64,000 nucleotides of DNA, taken from VYFG01 sp965203365 (lineage in GTDB: Bacteria; Pseudomonadota; Gammaproteobacteria; Arenicellales; Poriferihabitantaceae). Shown here piece after piece: positions 1 to 7,869 of the stretch; within the stretch, counting starts at the first letter, position 1; every line of letters starts with the position of its first letter. Under the pieces are notes generated by a model. It was not told the origin of the DNA and made no database searches. It saw nothing but the letters and a program-made list of their open reading frames with translations. The DNA lies in NCBI GenBank assembly GCA_965203365.1, contig OZ241878.1:1488001-1552000 (forward strand), read 5' to 3'. The translations under genes and the position numbers were made by a program.

Positions 1-8
1 GGTCGAAT

Positions 9-800
9 TCAAGCAGTCTTGGTGGTCGTGTCTATTTTTCTGATTAGCAGCCATGCTCCCAGGAAGATCATGGGCAGACTCAGCACCTGTCCCATACTCA
101 TCCACTCCAATGCGACCAAGCCAAGATGCGCATCCGGCTCCCGAACAAATTCCACCACAAAGCGACTGACTCCATAACCCAGCAGGAACATGCCAGCTAC
201 CCTGCCGGGCGAGCGTTGGCGAGAGGAGTACCACCAGACCAACACAAATAACAACAGACCCTCCAGCCCTGCTTCATAGAGTTGCGAAGGGTGTCTCGGT
301 TGGTCTGGCATGGTATGGAACCAGACACCCCAAGGCAAATCTGTCGGCCGGCCCCAAAGCTCCTGATTGATAAAATTTCCGATCCGGCCGAACAACAGCC
401 CCAAGGGAATCAGGGGTGCGAGAAAGTCACAAACAACGAGAAGACTGCGGTGGGTCTTTCGTCCATACATCCAAACCGCCACAATCACCCCCAACAGCCC
501 TCCATGAAATGACATACCCCCATCCCAGATAGCCAGGATAGCTGGCAGATGATCAAGATAGTAGAGCAAATTGTAAAAGACGACGTAGCCCAGTCTTCCT
601 CCCAGAATCACTCCCAAAGCAATAAAAAACAGCAGATCGGATATTTCCTCAGACTTCCAGCCTGACCCGGGTCGAAGCGCTCGCCAGCGTCCGAGAATGA
701 CACCGGCCAGAAATCCCAGCAGGTACATCAGCCCATACCAATGAATGGAGACCGGACCAATAGAAATGGCAACAGGGTCGAAACCCGGATGAGTGATCAA
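9..800 (-). CDS. lgt: Prolipoprotein diacylglyceryl transferase
   Basis: Inner-membrane enzyme that transfers diacylglycerol from phosphatidylglycerol to the lipobox cysteine of prolipoproteins, the first step of lipoprotein maturation. The 263-residue length is normal for the family. Several hydrophobic segments are visible (roughly residues 17-37, 55-78, 96-112, 122-138, 203-220 and 238-256). The family signature GRIGNFINQELWGR is at 138-151, and its Arg corresponds to the essential Arg143 of the E. coli enzyme. The MSFHGG motif holds His99, matching E. coli His103. The ATG at 800 is the obvious start. The gene reads off towards the left edge, so its downstream partner is outside the window. 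Confidence 0.97.
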   Translation of the reverse strand: MITHPGFDPVAISIGPVSIHWYGLMYLLGFLAGVILGRWRALRPGSGWKSEEISDLLFFIALGVILGGRLGYVVFYNLLYYLDHLPAILAIWDGGMSFHGGLLGVIVAVWMYGRKTHRSLLVVCDFLAPLIPLGLLFGRIGNFINQELWGRPTDLPWGVWFHTMPDQPRHPSQLYEAGLEGLLLFVLVWWYSSRQRSPGRVAGMFLLGYGVSRFVVEFVREPDAHLGLVALEWMSMGQVLSLPMIFLGAWLLIRKIDTTTKTA

Positions 801-1393
801 GGTGTTTCTGCGATTGAGTATCGGATTAAGTGGCTAATCGACGAGAGGATGGAATTATAGACGGGTTCGTGAAGCCTGCAGCAAGACTTGATACAGGATC
901 AGAAATTCCCGCGAAATCCACAAGGCCAGTCAATCCGGGGGGTTCAGGGGGCTGGAACACTCCAGTGAGTTATGCATGACCGGACGGGGAAATCAACTCT
1001 TTGGGGAGCTTTGCTGGGGATTAACCATACCAACTCTCCTTGGTGCGACCTGCTGATCAAGCTGTGGCTCACGCATGGTTAGGTCCCGAGCCTCGTGACA
1101 GTTTTGTGATCGCAAACAAGGGGGGATGATAGTAATACACTGATGAAATGAATTGAACCATCGGGAGCGACCACCCCCTGACCCATGATGAAAGATTGAA
1201 ACGAAAGCATTTGTCGATGTTGTACTTGGTCAGTGCCATGATTTGGCTCTTTATAATTGTAACGCTCATTAGGAAATCGTGTTGTCCGTACCGAATCGTG
1301 ATCATCTCATGACTCTACCTTGCGCAATCAGAACATACAATTTATCACCATATGATGATATTTTTGACGCCTTCAATCAAAGAGATGCCTGAT
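801..1393. other. Intergenic region between lgt and the vapBC pair
   Basis: About 590 bases between the divergent lgt and vapB genes. Open frames here are short and show no recognisable motif. A TATAATT run lies near 1250, but no convincing -35 element was paired with it. The region probably holds the promoters of both neighbours. Nothing else is supported. Confidence 0.4.
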
Positions 1394-1555
1394 ATGAACG
1401 ACACTAAAAAAATTGATGATCAGTTATTGGCAGCAACTCAACGCTTGACCGGGCCAAGCGAGAAAAGTGCACTCGTTCAAGAAGGGTTGCGAGCCCTCAT
1501 TGAGAGAGAAAGTGCGCACCGGTTGGCGCGACTGGGAGGAAGCGAGCCCAACTGA
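1394..1555 (+). CDS. vapB: VapB-family antitoxin
   Basis: Antitoxin of a type II toxin-antitoxin pair. It is expected to bind DNA through a ribbon-helix-helix fold and to neutralise the VapC nuclease encoded 34 bases downstream. The 53-residue product has the family pattern IDDQLLAATQRLTG, then EKSALVQEGLRALIERESA and a C-terminal RLARLGGSEP tail. An in-frame ATG exists upstream at 1352, but the start at 1394 gives the usual N-terminus just ahead of the IDD strand. The tail is shorter than in many homologues, which often continue beyond GGSEP. Confidence 0.85.
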   Translation: MNDTKKIDDQLLAATQRLTGPSEKSALVQEGLRALIERESAHRLARLGGSEPN

Positions 1556-1589
1556 CACCCATTTCTCGCCATCAATCCGGTTCGGCATC

Positions 1590-1934
1590 ATGATCCTGGC
1601 CGATACTTCGGTCTGGATCGACCAGCTACGCTCCAATAATCCGCAACTCGCCGATTCGCTCCGCCGAGGTCAGGTAATGGCACACCCGTTTGTCATGGGT
1701 GAACTGGCCTGCGGAAGTTTGCATCGCCGTGATGAAGTTATCGAGCGACTAAATGAGCCTCCAGCGTCGCCAGTCGTATCTGTGGGAGAGACGCTGTACT
1801 TGATTGAACATCATCAACTGATGGGGCTGGGAATCGGCTACATTGATATTCATTTGTTGGCGACAACGGCAGTCGCGAACAATACTGCGCTATGGACCCG
1901 CGATAAAAAGCTGATGAAAGTGGCGGCCAGTTGA
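1590..1934 (+). CDS. vapC: VapC-family PIN-domain ribonuclease toxin
   Basis: PIN-domain toxin partner of the preceding antitoxin. It is expected to cleave RNA using Mg2+ held by conserved acids. Visible residues are the N-terminal ILADTSVWI with Asp5, the FVMGELACG motif with its Glu, and IGYIDIHLLA with the central Asp, followed by ALWTRDKKL. The start ATG at 1590 gives the canonical N-terminus. The 114-residue product stops at VAAS, slightly short. The next frame continues LKLGFKNNPCIT to a stop at 1968-1970, which resembles the usual tail of the family. A single lost base near 1929 may therefore have clipped the C-terminus. Confidence 0.85.
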   Translation: MILADTSVWIDQLRSNNPQLADSLRRGQVMAHPFVMGELACGSLHRRDEVIERLNEPPASPVVSVGETLYLIEHHQLMGLGIGYIDIHLLATTAVANNTALWTRDKKLMKVAAS

Positions 1935-2061
1935 AGCTGGGGTTTAAAAATAACCCCTGCATTACCTGAAATTCAGTGACCGGTTTAACTCCGTGCTGTG
2001 GTTTATCTCAGTCATTCATTCTCAACGCACCAATGCACCTTGGCACTGCGCATCAGTTCCA

Positions 2062-2766
2062 TCAATCGGCAGCCGGTATACGACGCATCTGAATATCATA
2101 GATTCTATGTCCCCGGTTCAAACCGCGTCGTTCGAATCGTGTTTGGGGGCGCCAGTCTGGACGATGTGCATATCCCCCGTCAGGGTGGATATTCTGCAGT
2201 TCCTCGCAATTCGCCAACACTCCAAGTGCCCACTGCGCATAGTCCTCCCAATCCGTCGTAAAATGCAGGATGCCCTGTCCGGGTTGCAGTCTGGCAGCGA
2301 CCATGTTGGCAAAGGCTGGAGATAGGATGCGTCGTTTATGATGACGTTTCTTGGGCCAGGGATCAGGAAAAAAAAGATGGAATCGATACAAGCTGGCTTC
2401 TGGGACGGCCTGATCCAACACCCCAACCGCATCGTCACAAACGATACGGACATTGGAAATGTCATGTTGTTGCAGTTGCAGCAACAGGTTGCCCACCCCG
2501 GGACGATGCACCTCAATACCGAGAAAATTCCAGTCGGAATGTTCTTGAGCCATCTGGCGCAGTGCATTCCCATCGCCGAATCCAACTTCACAGATCACCG
2601 GCGCATCCCGACCAAAAAGGGACGGAAAATCGAATGATCGGCCCGCGAGGTGTTCGACTCCAAAATGGGGCCACAATTCTTTCAGGGCGCGTGTTTGCCC
2701 CGATGTGATCCTGCCTTGGCGGATGACATAGCTTCTGACAGGGGGATGTGAAGCATCGGTTGGCAT
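2062..2766 (-). CDS. trmB: tRNA (guanine-N7-)-methyltransferase
   Basis: SAM-dependent enzyme that makes 7-methylguanosine at position 46 of tRNA. The 234-residue product carries the SAM-binding motif VICEVGFGDGNAL, a GIEVHRPGV acidic strand, and the TrmB signature FPDPWPKKRHHKRR in its middle. It ends with FERRGLNRGHRIYD, typical of the family. The ATG at 2766 is preferred over an upstream in-frame ATG at 2814, because it fits the family N-terminus and lies 2 bases after the stop of the upstream ORF. That spacing suggests translational coupling. Confidence 0.95.
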   Translation of the reverse strand: MPTDASHPPVRSYVIRQGRITSGQTRALKELWPHFGVEHLAGRSFDFPSLFGRDAPVICEVGFGDGNALRQMAQEHSDWNFLGIEVHRPGVGNLLLQLQQHDISNVRIVCDDAVGVLDQAVPEASLYRFHLFFPDPWPKKRHHKRRILSPAFANMVAARLQPGQGILHFTTDWEDYAQWALGVLANCEELQNIHPDGGYAHRPDWRPQTRFERRGLNRGHRIYDIQMRRIPAAD

Positions 2767-2768
2767 GT

Positions 2769-3188
2769 TCAAGTCGCCACCCAATCGACATCCATGGCAT
2801 CGCCATGCTGGCATTTATCACCCACCGAAAGTCCATACACCCAGCGGTCGCCCATCCGTACAGCCCGATCCGACTCCCCCAGCAGCCATCCAATCTCCCG
2901 GGGATGCGATGCGAAGATATCGACCGCGACATCAGGGGAACAGGGGAGAATTGGCAGGCTTTTCCCATGATCGGATACGTGGGTGATACGCTCCTTGATA
3001 TCGCTCCGCCTTTCGATGGACCGGTCATTGGACGGTCGAATCAGGTGACCCACATGGCCAATCTGAGATGGTCGGTGATCGTTCTTCGAACCAACCCGTT
3101 CGAGCACCTTGATCGACCAGCTCGTTTGATCTGATCTGGTCGCTCTCACCCAAGGGCTTTCACCATGGACGATTCGATTTTCAGTCAT
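2769..3188 (-). CDS. Hypothetical protein upstream of trmB
   Basis: An unrecognised 139-residue ORF whose stop lies 2 bases before the trmB start. The last 75 codons look coding: strong third-position G/C bias and a normal residue mix, including ASHPREIGWLLGE and RWVYGLSVGDK. The first half is less convincing and rich in Arg and Ser. The frame stays open upstream to 3671, but that extension has poor composition. The start given (ATG at 3188) is a guess. It could be a genuine small gene co-translated with trmB or the tail of a decayed gene. I cannot assign a function. Confidence 0.35.
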   Translation of the reverse strand: MTENRIVHGESPWVRATRSDQTSWSIKVLERVGSKNDHRPSQIGHVGHLIRPSNDRSIERRSDIKERITHVSDHGKSLPILPCSPDVAVDIFASHPREIGWLLGESDRAVRMGDRWVYGLSVGDKCQHGDAMDVDWVAT

Positions 3189-3676
3189 GGTTGGATTGAC
3201 ACACCGGACCGTGTGCTCACTCGTTGGCCACCTCGTCGCATTCACAAGGCATCGAACGGGACCAAGGACCCCGAACTGGCTTTTCCACGTCCCATGGAAA
3301 GCACCTGTGTTCACTCTTCGTATGCGAAGCGATCTTCTCTGCCTGCATCGTCGGTGCATTGTATCAAGACATGGAAGAATCGAAGGGGTTTGGATGAGGT
3401 TTGTCGGTCGATGAGTATTGCAGCGGCCTCCTGCTGGCAAACAATCGGCGGCTGTGTCCAGATGATGTCTGAAACAAGGGGATTGACCGAAATATTCAAA
3501 GCGCTTTCTCCACTGTGAAGCGCCTGATTTCTTGCCATTGGCACGCTGTACCGGCGTGAAAATGTCGCAAACAGCCATGGCTTTCAACTCCCATTGGAGT
3601 AGATTTCGCCTTCTCTTCCAAGATACCGTGCGGCTCGACTTGGCCAGCCTTCCCCATTGCTTATCGACCATTGGTT
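3189..3676. other. Intergenic region with no convincing gene
   Basis: Between the unknown ORF upstream of trmB and the Rieske oxygenase. Frames are open on both strands, but none has coding-like composition or motifs. The stretch could be decayed coding sequence or the promoter region of the oxygenase. No terminator hairpin with a T-tract was noticed. Confidence 0.3.
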
Positions 3677-4897
3677 ATGACTCTTCCCATTGAAGCCCTG
3701 ATACACCCTGACGAGTTGCGTGCCGTCCTGAAGCCGATCAAAGAGGCTTGCGGCATGCCGAATACCGCTTATACCTCTGAACAGGCCTATGGGTTCGAAC
3801 GCGATCACATTTTTTCATCTCACTGGACCGCTATCGCCTTTGCCGATTCATTGTCCCCCGGCGAAGTTACCCCGGTGGATTTCATGGGTTTGCCGATTCT
3901 CCTGACTCGACTGAAAGACAGCGGCGAGATCCACGTATTTCATAATGTGTGCAGTCACCGGGGATTTCGTCTGGTCAGTGACTCTCGACCCACCAATGGG
4001 CGGATCGTCTGCCCGTATCATGCCTGGACCTACAGCCTGGATGGACAACTCAAGTCAACACCACATGTCGGCGGGATGGATGTCCATCATTTAGCGGGCT
4101 TTGATTGTGCCAGACACAGCCTGAAGCCGATCCGTTCTCACATCTGGTTGGGTGTCGTGTTCATCAATCTGGATGGCAAGGCGCTCCCCTTCGAAGTGGC
4201 GACAAAAAACGTGCTGGATCGCTATCGAAAACTCATGGGGCCCAATGGGGAGAACGAAATCCGCCGGGCGGCCAGCCATGCCGGTGGGGTCATGGAAGTT
4301 CACTGCAACTGGAAGCTGGCTCTTGAGAACTACCTCGAAGCCTATCATCTTCCCTTCATCCATCCCGGTCTCAACAGCTATTCCCCACTGAGTCGCCACT
4401 ATAACCACATCATTGACGACCTGTGTGCCGGACAGATCACGAAAACATTCGATCCTGGGCTGGACCGGGACAACCCCCTTCCACTTTTCAGCGAATGGGA
4501 TCAGGACCGACTGGCCACCGGAGAATATCCGGTCCTGTTCCCGAACCTCCTGCTGGGTTTCCAGGCGAATCATATCTATGGCATGATCGTGACCCCGACT
4601 TCGCCCAACACCTGCCGGGAAGAATTCATGATTTTCTATGCTGGGGATGATGCCAGCGATGAGCGTTACCTCCCGCAGCGAGAATCCAATCTGGCGGCCT
4701 GGTCCTCAATATTCAACGAGGATATTGAGCCCTGTGAACGGATGCAGGCGGGTCGGAACTCACCCGGGTTCACCGGCGGCGCCTTTTCGCCGGTTCACGA
4801 TGTGTGTTCGCACCATTTCCATCGGTGGATCGCCAAGCAATACCTGGATGTGCTGGGTGAGTCCTGCCTACCAGAAGCTGAGAGACCCCCATCCTGA
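3677..4897 (+). CDS. Rieske-type mononuclear iron oxygenase, alpha subunit
   Basis: Catalytic subunit of a Rieske non-haem iron oxygenase (406 residues). The Rieske [2Fe-2S] motif is C92-x-H94 plus C112-x2-H115, in VCSHRGF and VCPYHAW. The mononuclear iron motif is in ENYLEAYHLPFIHP, with His224 and His229. The acid ligand is probably in the NEDIEPCERMQ segment, which also places the protein in the quaternary-amine branch (choline monooxygenase, GbcA, carnitine oxygenase). Substrate is not determinable from sequence. ATG 3677 is preferred over TTG 3671. No reductase partner is adjacent. The reductase encoded at 28555 is a possible but unproven electron donor. Confidence 0.85.
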   Translation: MTLPIEALIHPDELRAVLKPIKEACGMPNTAYTSEQAYGFERDHIFSSHWTAIAFADSLSPGEVTPVDFMGLPILLTRLKDSGEIHVFHNVCSHRGFRLVSDSRPTNGRIVCPYHAWTYSLDGQLKSTPHVGGMDVHHLAGFDCARHSLKPIRSHIWLGVVFINLDGKALPFEVATKNVLDRYRKLMGPNGENEIRRAASHAGGVMEVHCNWKLALENYLEAYHLPFIHPGLNSYSPLSRHYNHIIDDLCAGQITKTFDPGLDRDNPLPLFSEWDQDRLATGEYPVLFPNLLLGFQANHIYGMIVTPTSPNTCREEFMIFYAGDDASDERYLPQRESNLAAWSSIFNEDIEPCERMQAGRNSPGFTGGAFSPVHDVCSHHFHRWIAKQYLDVLGESCLPEAERPPS

Positions 4898-4937
4898 GAG
4901 ACCCATATCGTCTTGGAGTCTCTCGCCTTGAGTGAAT

Positions 4938-5258
4938 TCAGGCCGGTTCGCTCAACAGTTTTTGCAGGTCCCCGCTTTCATGCATTTCCGTGATGATATC
5001 GCAGCCGCCCACAAACTCGCCACGAACATAGAGCTGGGGAATCGTCGGCCAATTGGAATATTCCTTGACGCCTTGACGAACCCGTTCATCCGCGAGCACA
5101 TTCACCGAGGCAAAACGAACATCGAGATGCTGAAGGATCGCTGCGGTGCGGCTGGAAAAACCACATTGCGGGAAGTCGGGCGTGCCTTTCATGAAAAGCA
5201 CGACCTCATTGCCTTCGATCACTTCTTTCAGTTTCTCTTGTATGGCTTCATCATTCAT
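4938..5258 (-). CDS. grxD: Monothiol glutaredoxin, Grx4 family
   Basis: Monothiol glutaredoxin of the CGFS type. It binds a glutathione-ligated [2Fe-2S] cluster as a dimer or with BolA proteins and hands it to targets. The 106-residue length is typical. The CGFS motif starts at Cys32 (PQCGFSSRT), followed by the WPTIPQLYV cis-proline segment and the GGCDI glutathione-binding motif. It lies directly downstream of the BolA-like gene ibaG, its functional partner, and the two are probably co-transcribed with the mla genes. Confidence 0.96.
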   Translation of the reverse strand: MNDEAIQEKLKEVIEGNEVVLFMKGTPDFPQCGFSSRTAAILQHLDVRFASVNVLADERVRQGVKEYSNWPTIPQLYVRGEFVGGCDIITEMHESGDLQKLLSEPA

Positions 5259-5293
5259 ATCTGTGGCCTCTGCGAGGATGAGGGTAAAATGGC

Positions 5294-5527
5294 TTAGCCC
5301 CGATGTTCATCCGGGGTCAGGGTTTTCATGGACAAGGCGTGGATTTGCGATTTCATCCGGTCGCCAAGGGCTTGATACACCATCTGATGCCGCTGCACCA
5401 GTGTCTTGCCAGCAAAATCCGGGTGAATAATCACTGCATCAAAATGCGCTCCATCACCGTCCACCGTGACTTCAGTACCGGGCAAGCCGGCACTGATCCA
5501 GTTTTCAATATCTTGGGGGGTGACCAT
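5294..5527 (-). CDS. ibaG: BolA-family protein IbaG
   Basis: Short BolA-like protein of 77 residues (IbaG/YrbA branch). Proteins of this branch form [2Fe-2S]-bridged complexes with monothiol glutaredoxins. The BolA fold is visible: an N-terminal helix PQDIENWISAGLP, a strand with DGDGAHFDAVIIHPDF containing the conserved His, and the signature RHQMVYQALGDRM. It ends with IHALSMKTLTP, characteristic of the family. It lies between mlaB and grxD, as in many gammaproteobacteria. Confidence 0.95.
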   Translation of the reverse strand: MVTPQDIENWISAGLPGTEVTVDGDGAHFDAVIIHPDFAGKTLVQRHQMVYQALGDRMKSQIHALSMKTLTPDEHRG

Positions 5528-5601
5528 GGTATCCGAGAACGAACAGACTCTACATCAGATGGGGCCGAACGACCTAATCACAAGATCCGGTGAGGCACAT
5601 C

Positions 5602-5919
5602 TCAAGCCCGACCATCATCCCCCGACAAGTGCGAGGTCAGACAATCCGTCAGGCCCTGTAAACGGATCAACGACAGAACCTGGGCAGGGATATGGCAAGT
5701 CCGCAACCGGCAGTGATGCCGGGATGCTTCCTGGACCCAATACACCAACAGCGCCAACCCCGCGCTGTCGGCATTCTCGACCGCCGACAGATCCAGGGTG
5801 CGTTCATTTTCGGTAAAGGCCGGCATGGCACGAAACAGCCGACTCACGGTATCGACCGTCAGATCCCCCCGCAGCGAGACCGTGCCGGTGGTCTCGGTAT
5901 ATTTCATCGTTCCCGACAT
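5602..5919 (-). CDS. mlaB: STAS-domain protein MlaB of the phospholipid transport system
   Basis: Cytoplasmic STAS-domain subunit of the MlaFEDB ABC complex, which moves phospholipids between the inner membrane and periplasmic MlaC. The 105 residues contain a STAS core: VSLRGDLTVDTV, LDLSAVENADSAGLALLVYW with the DSAG loop (usually DSSG), and a C-terminal helix region. Conservation is low, as usual for MlaB, so operon position is an important part of the call. The gene ends 74 bases before ibaG and starts 13 bases after the mlaC stop. Confidence 0.85.
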   Translation of the reverse strand: MSGTMKYTETTGTVSLRGDLTVDTVSRLFRAMPAFTENERTLDLSAVENADSAGLALLVYWVQEASRHHCRLRTCHIPAQVLSLIRLQGLTDCLTSHLSGDDGRA

Positions 5920-5932
5920 GGGTCCTGGTCCG

Positions 5933-6595
5933 CTATCGGATGGGATTCACTTCGTTGGCCTGACGCATGGCGCTGATCAACCCATCCAGGCCCAGTTGGC
6001 GAATCGATGCCCCGTAAACCTTGCGGTAATTGGTCACCATGTTCACCCCCGCAATGACCACGTTATAGATCTTCCATTGATCTTGTGGATCCAAGATCAT
6101 GGAATAATCCACGGCGATGGGGGCCCCTCCCAGGACTACCTCCGATTCGACCGTGGCAAACTGGAACCCTCCTCGCTCCTTGACTCGGGTCGTTTTGAAC
6201 TGGATGGTTCCGCTCCCATCATACTGAAACAGGGCCGTGGCATAGGTGCGAATGAGGAGTTGACGAAACTGTTCACCGAATTCCCGACGTTGCGTCTCAC
6301 TGGCCGTCTTCCAGTTCTGCGCCAGCACGAGTTTGGCGATTCGGTCAAAATCAAAATAGGGTCGGGTGAGCCGATCCACCAAACGATAGAGCGCAGGAGG
6401 ATCCTGTTCGAGTTCGCTTCGGTGGAGATTGAACTCCACCAGCAATTGATCCACCGCCCGATAAATGGACTGCTCTGGCGTCACCCCAGCCTGTGCAGGC
6501 TGACACACAGCCCACCCCCCCCCAACCACCAACAGAACACGGGCGATGTCGCAGAGTGAAGCCAAGCCCCAAAGGGTATGATTCGTTCTTGGCAT
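5933..6595 (-). CDS. mlaC: Periplasmic phospholipid-binding protein MlaC
   Basis: Periplasmic shuttle of the Mla pathway, carrying phospholipids between the outer-membrane MlaA complex and MlaFEDB. The 220-residue product has an N-terminal hydrophobic stretch ARVLLVVGGGWAVCQPAQA that reads as a signal peptide. The Ttg2/MlaC fold follows, with VDRLTRPYFDFDRIAKLVL and a C-terminal WKIYNVVIAGVNMVTNYR motif typical of the family. It is the fourth gene of mlaFEDCB and starts 18 bases after the mlaD stop. Confidence 0.93.
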   Translation of the reverse strand: MPRTNHTLWGLASLCDIARVLLVVGGGWAVCQPAQAGVTPEQSIYRAVDQLLVEFNLHRSELEQDPPALYRLVDRLTRPYFDFDRIAKLVLAQNWKTASETQRREFGEQFRQLLIRTYATALFQYDGSGTIQFKTTRVKERGGFQFATVESEVVLGGAPIAVDYSMILDPQDQWKIYNVVIAGVNMVTNYRKVYGASIRQLGLDGLISAMRQANEVNPIR

Positions 6596-6613
6596 CGGTG
6601 TCAGGATGGGGGG

Positions 6614-7093
6614 CTACTGGCTTTGGTCGCCCGACTGACCCGCTTGACCAAACAGGAACTGGCTGACCAGTGACTCGAGTTGAATCGCGGACTGGGTGAT
6701 ATCGATTTCGTCCCCATCCATCAGGAATAGCTCTTCGGCTCCGGGTTCTAGCCCAACGAATTGGGCCCCAAGGAGGCCGGAAGTCAATATGCTGGCCCCG
6801 GTATCGATGGGGAGATTGTCATAGTGGGCGGCAATATCCATCTCGACCACCGCACTGTAGTCCTCCCGATCAATCACGATACTGGCCACTCGACCAATGG
6901 GCACCCCCCCGACCATCACCGGTGCCTTTTCATTCAGTCCACCCACATTCAGAAATCGCGCCTGAATTCGGTAGGTATCCCCACCCACTCCCGTGGAATT
7001 GCTGACATTCAGCGCCAGCATGGCGATCGATGCAATGCCCATGATCAAGAACAAGCCGACCCAGATCTCGATGGTTTTGTTTTGCAATCTCAT
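6614..7093 (-). CDS. mlaD: MCE-domain protein MlaD
   Basis: Inner-membrane-anchored MCE protein whose hexamer forms a ring in the periplasm and passes lipid to or from MlaC. The 159 residues start with a single transmembrane helix (about residues 10-27, IWVGLFLIMGIASIAMLAL). The MCE domain follows, with FLNVGGLNEKAPVMVGGVPIG and SILTSGLLGAQFVGLEPG. Its start overlaps the mlaE stop by 4 bases, indicating coupled translation. Confidence 0.95.
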   Translation of the reverse strand: MRLQNKTIEIWVGLFLIMGIASIAMLALNVSNSTGVGGDTYRIQARFLNVGGLNEKAPVMVGGVPIGRVASIVIDREDYSAVVEMDIAAHYDNLPIDTGASILTSGLLGAQFVGLEPGAEELFLMDGDEIDITQSAIQLESLVSQFLFGQAGQSGDQSQ

Positions 7094-7869
7094 AACCCTC
7101 CGAACATCAGTGCAGTGAGGATAAAGTCCCCCCCCAAGACGGCCAGCGAAGACGTCACGACGGTTCGAGTCGTCGCTCGACTCACCCCTTCGGATGTCGG
7201 CACGGCATCGTAACCCTCAAACAACGCCACCCAAGTGACGACAAACCCGAAAACGATACTCTTGATGATGCCGTTGAGGACATCATCCACCAGATCCACC
7301 CCGGCATGCATGGATGACCAATAGACCCCCGAGTCTACACCGAACTGCCCGTGTCCGATCAGGTATCCCCCGAGAATACCCACCGCACTCAACATCGCCG
7401 CCAACAGGGGCATGGCAAGGATTCCAGCGACAAATCGCGGACCGATCACCCGCTCCATCGGATCCACGGCCATCATCTCCATCGCCGACACCTGTTCGGT
7501 CGCCTTCATCAGTCCGATCTCGGCCGTGAGGGCGGAACCGGCCCGCCCGGCAAACAAAAGAGCGGCAAGAACCGGTCCCAACTCCCGCACCAGAAAGAGC
7601 GCGACCACCAGACCCAGGCTGGATTCCGCACTGAAATTGACCAGTTGATAGTAGCCTTGCATGCCCAGCACCATGCCCACGAACAGACCGGATACGAGGA
7701 TGATCAGAATCGTCAGGACTCCGATGGAAAACAGTTGTTGCACGATCAGGTGGAATCGTGGCAGACAACGCACGGCGCCCGAAAGGGCCTTGCCAAGAAA
7801 AATCACGGCTTTTCCGAGGCGGGAAACAAAATGCACCCCGGACCGACCCAGAAGCTGTAGCGGCCACAT
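7090..7869 (-). CDS. mlaE: ABC permease MlaE
   Basis: Permease of the MlaFEDB phospholipid transporter. The 259 residues contain several hydrophobic helices and the MlaE-family motif LVRELGPVLAALLFAGRAGS followed by EIGLMKATEQVSAME, the coupling region that contacts the MlaF ATPase. Length matches the roughly 260-residue family norm. It overlaps the mlaF stop by 1 base and the mlaD start by 4, as expected for a tight operon. Confidence 0.96.
   Translation of the reverse strand: MWPLQLLGRSGVHFVSRLGKAVIFLGKALSGAVRCLPRFHLIVQQLFSIGVLTILIILVSGLFVGMVLGMQGYYQLVNFSAESSLGLVVALFLVRELGPVLAALLFAGRAGSALTAEIGLMKATEQVSAMEMMAVDPMERVIGPRFVAGILAMPLLAAMLSAVGILGGYLIGHGQFGVDSGVYWSSMHAGVDLVDDVLNGIIKSIVFGFVVTWVALFEGYDAVPTSEGVSRATTRTVVTSSLAVLGGDFILTALMFGGL

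Noticed and set aside
1069..1305. 78-codon minus-strand frame upstream of vapB
   Set aside because: No motif, poor composition for a gene, and it lies in what should be promoter DNA.
3189..3671. Upstream extension of the unknown ORF before trmB
   Set aside because: The extension is Arg/Ser-rich with no coding-like bias. Kept only as intergenic.
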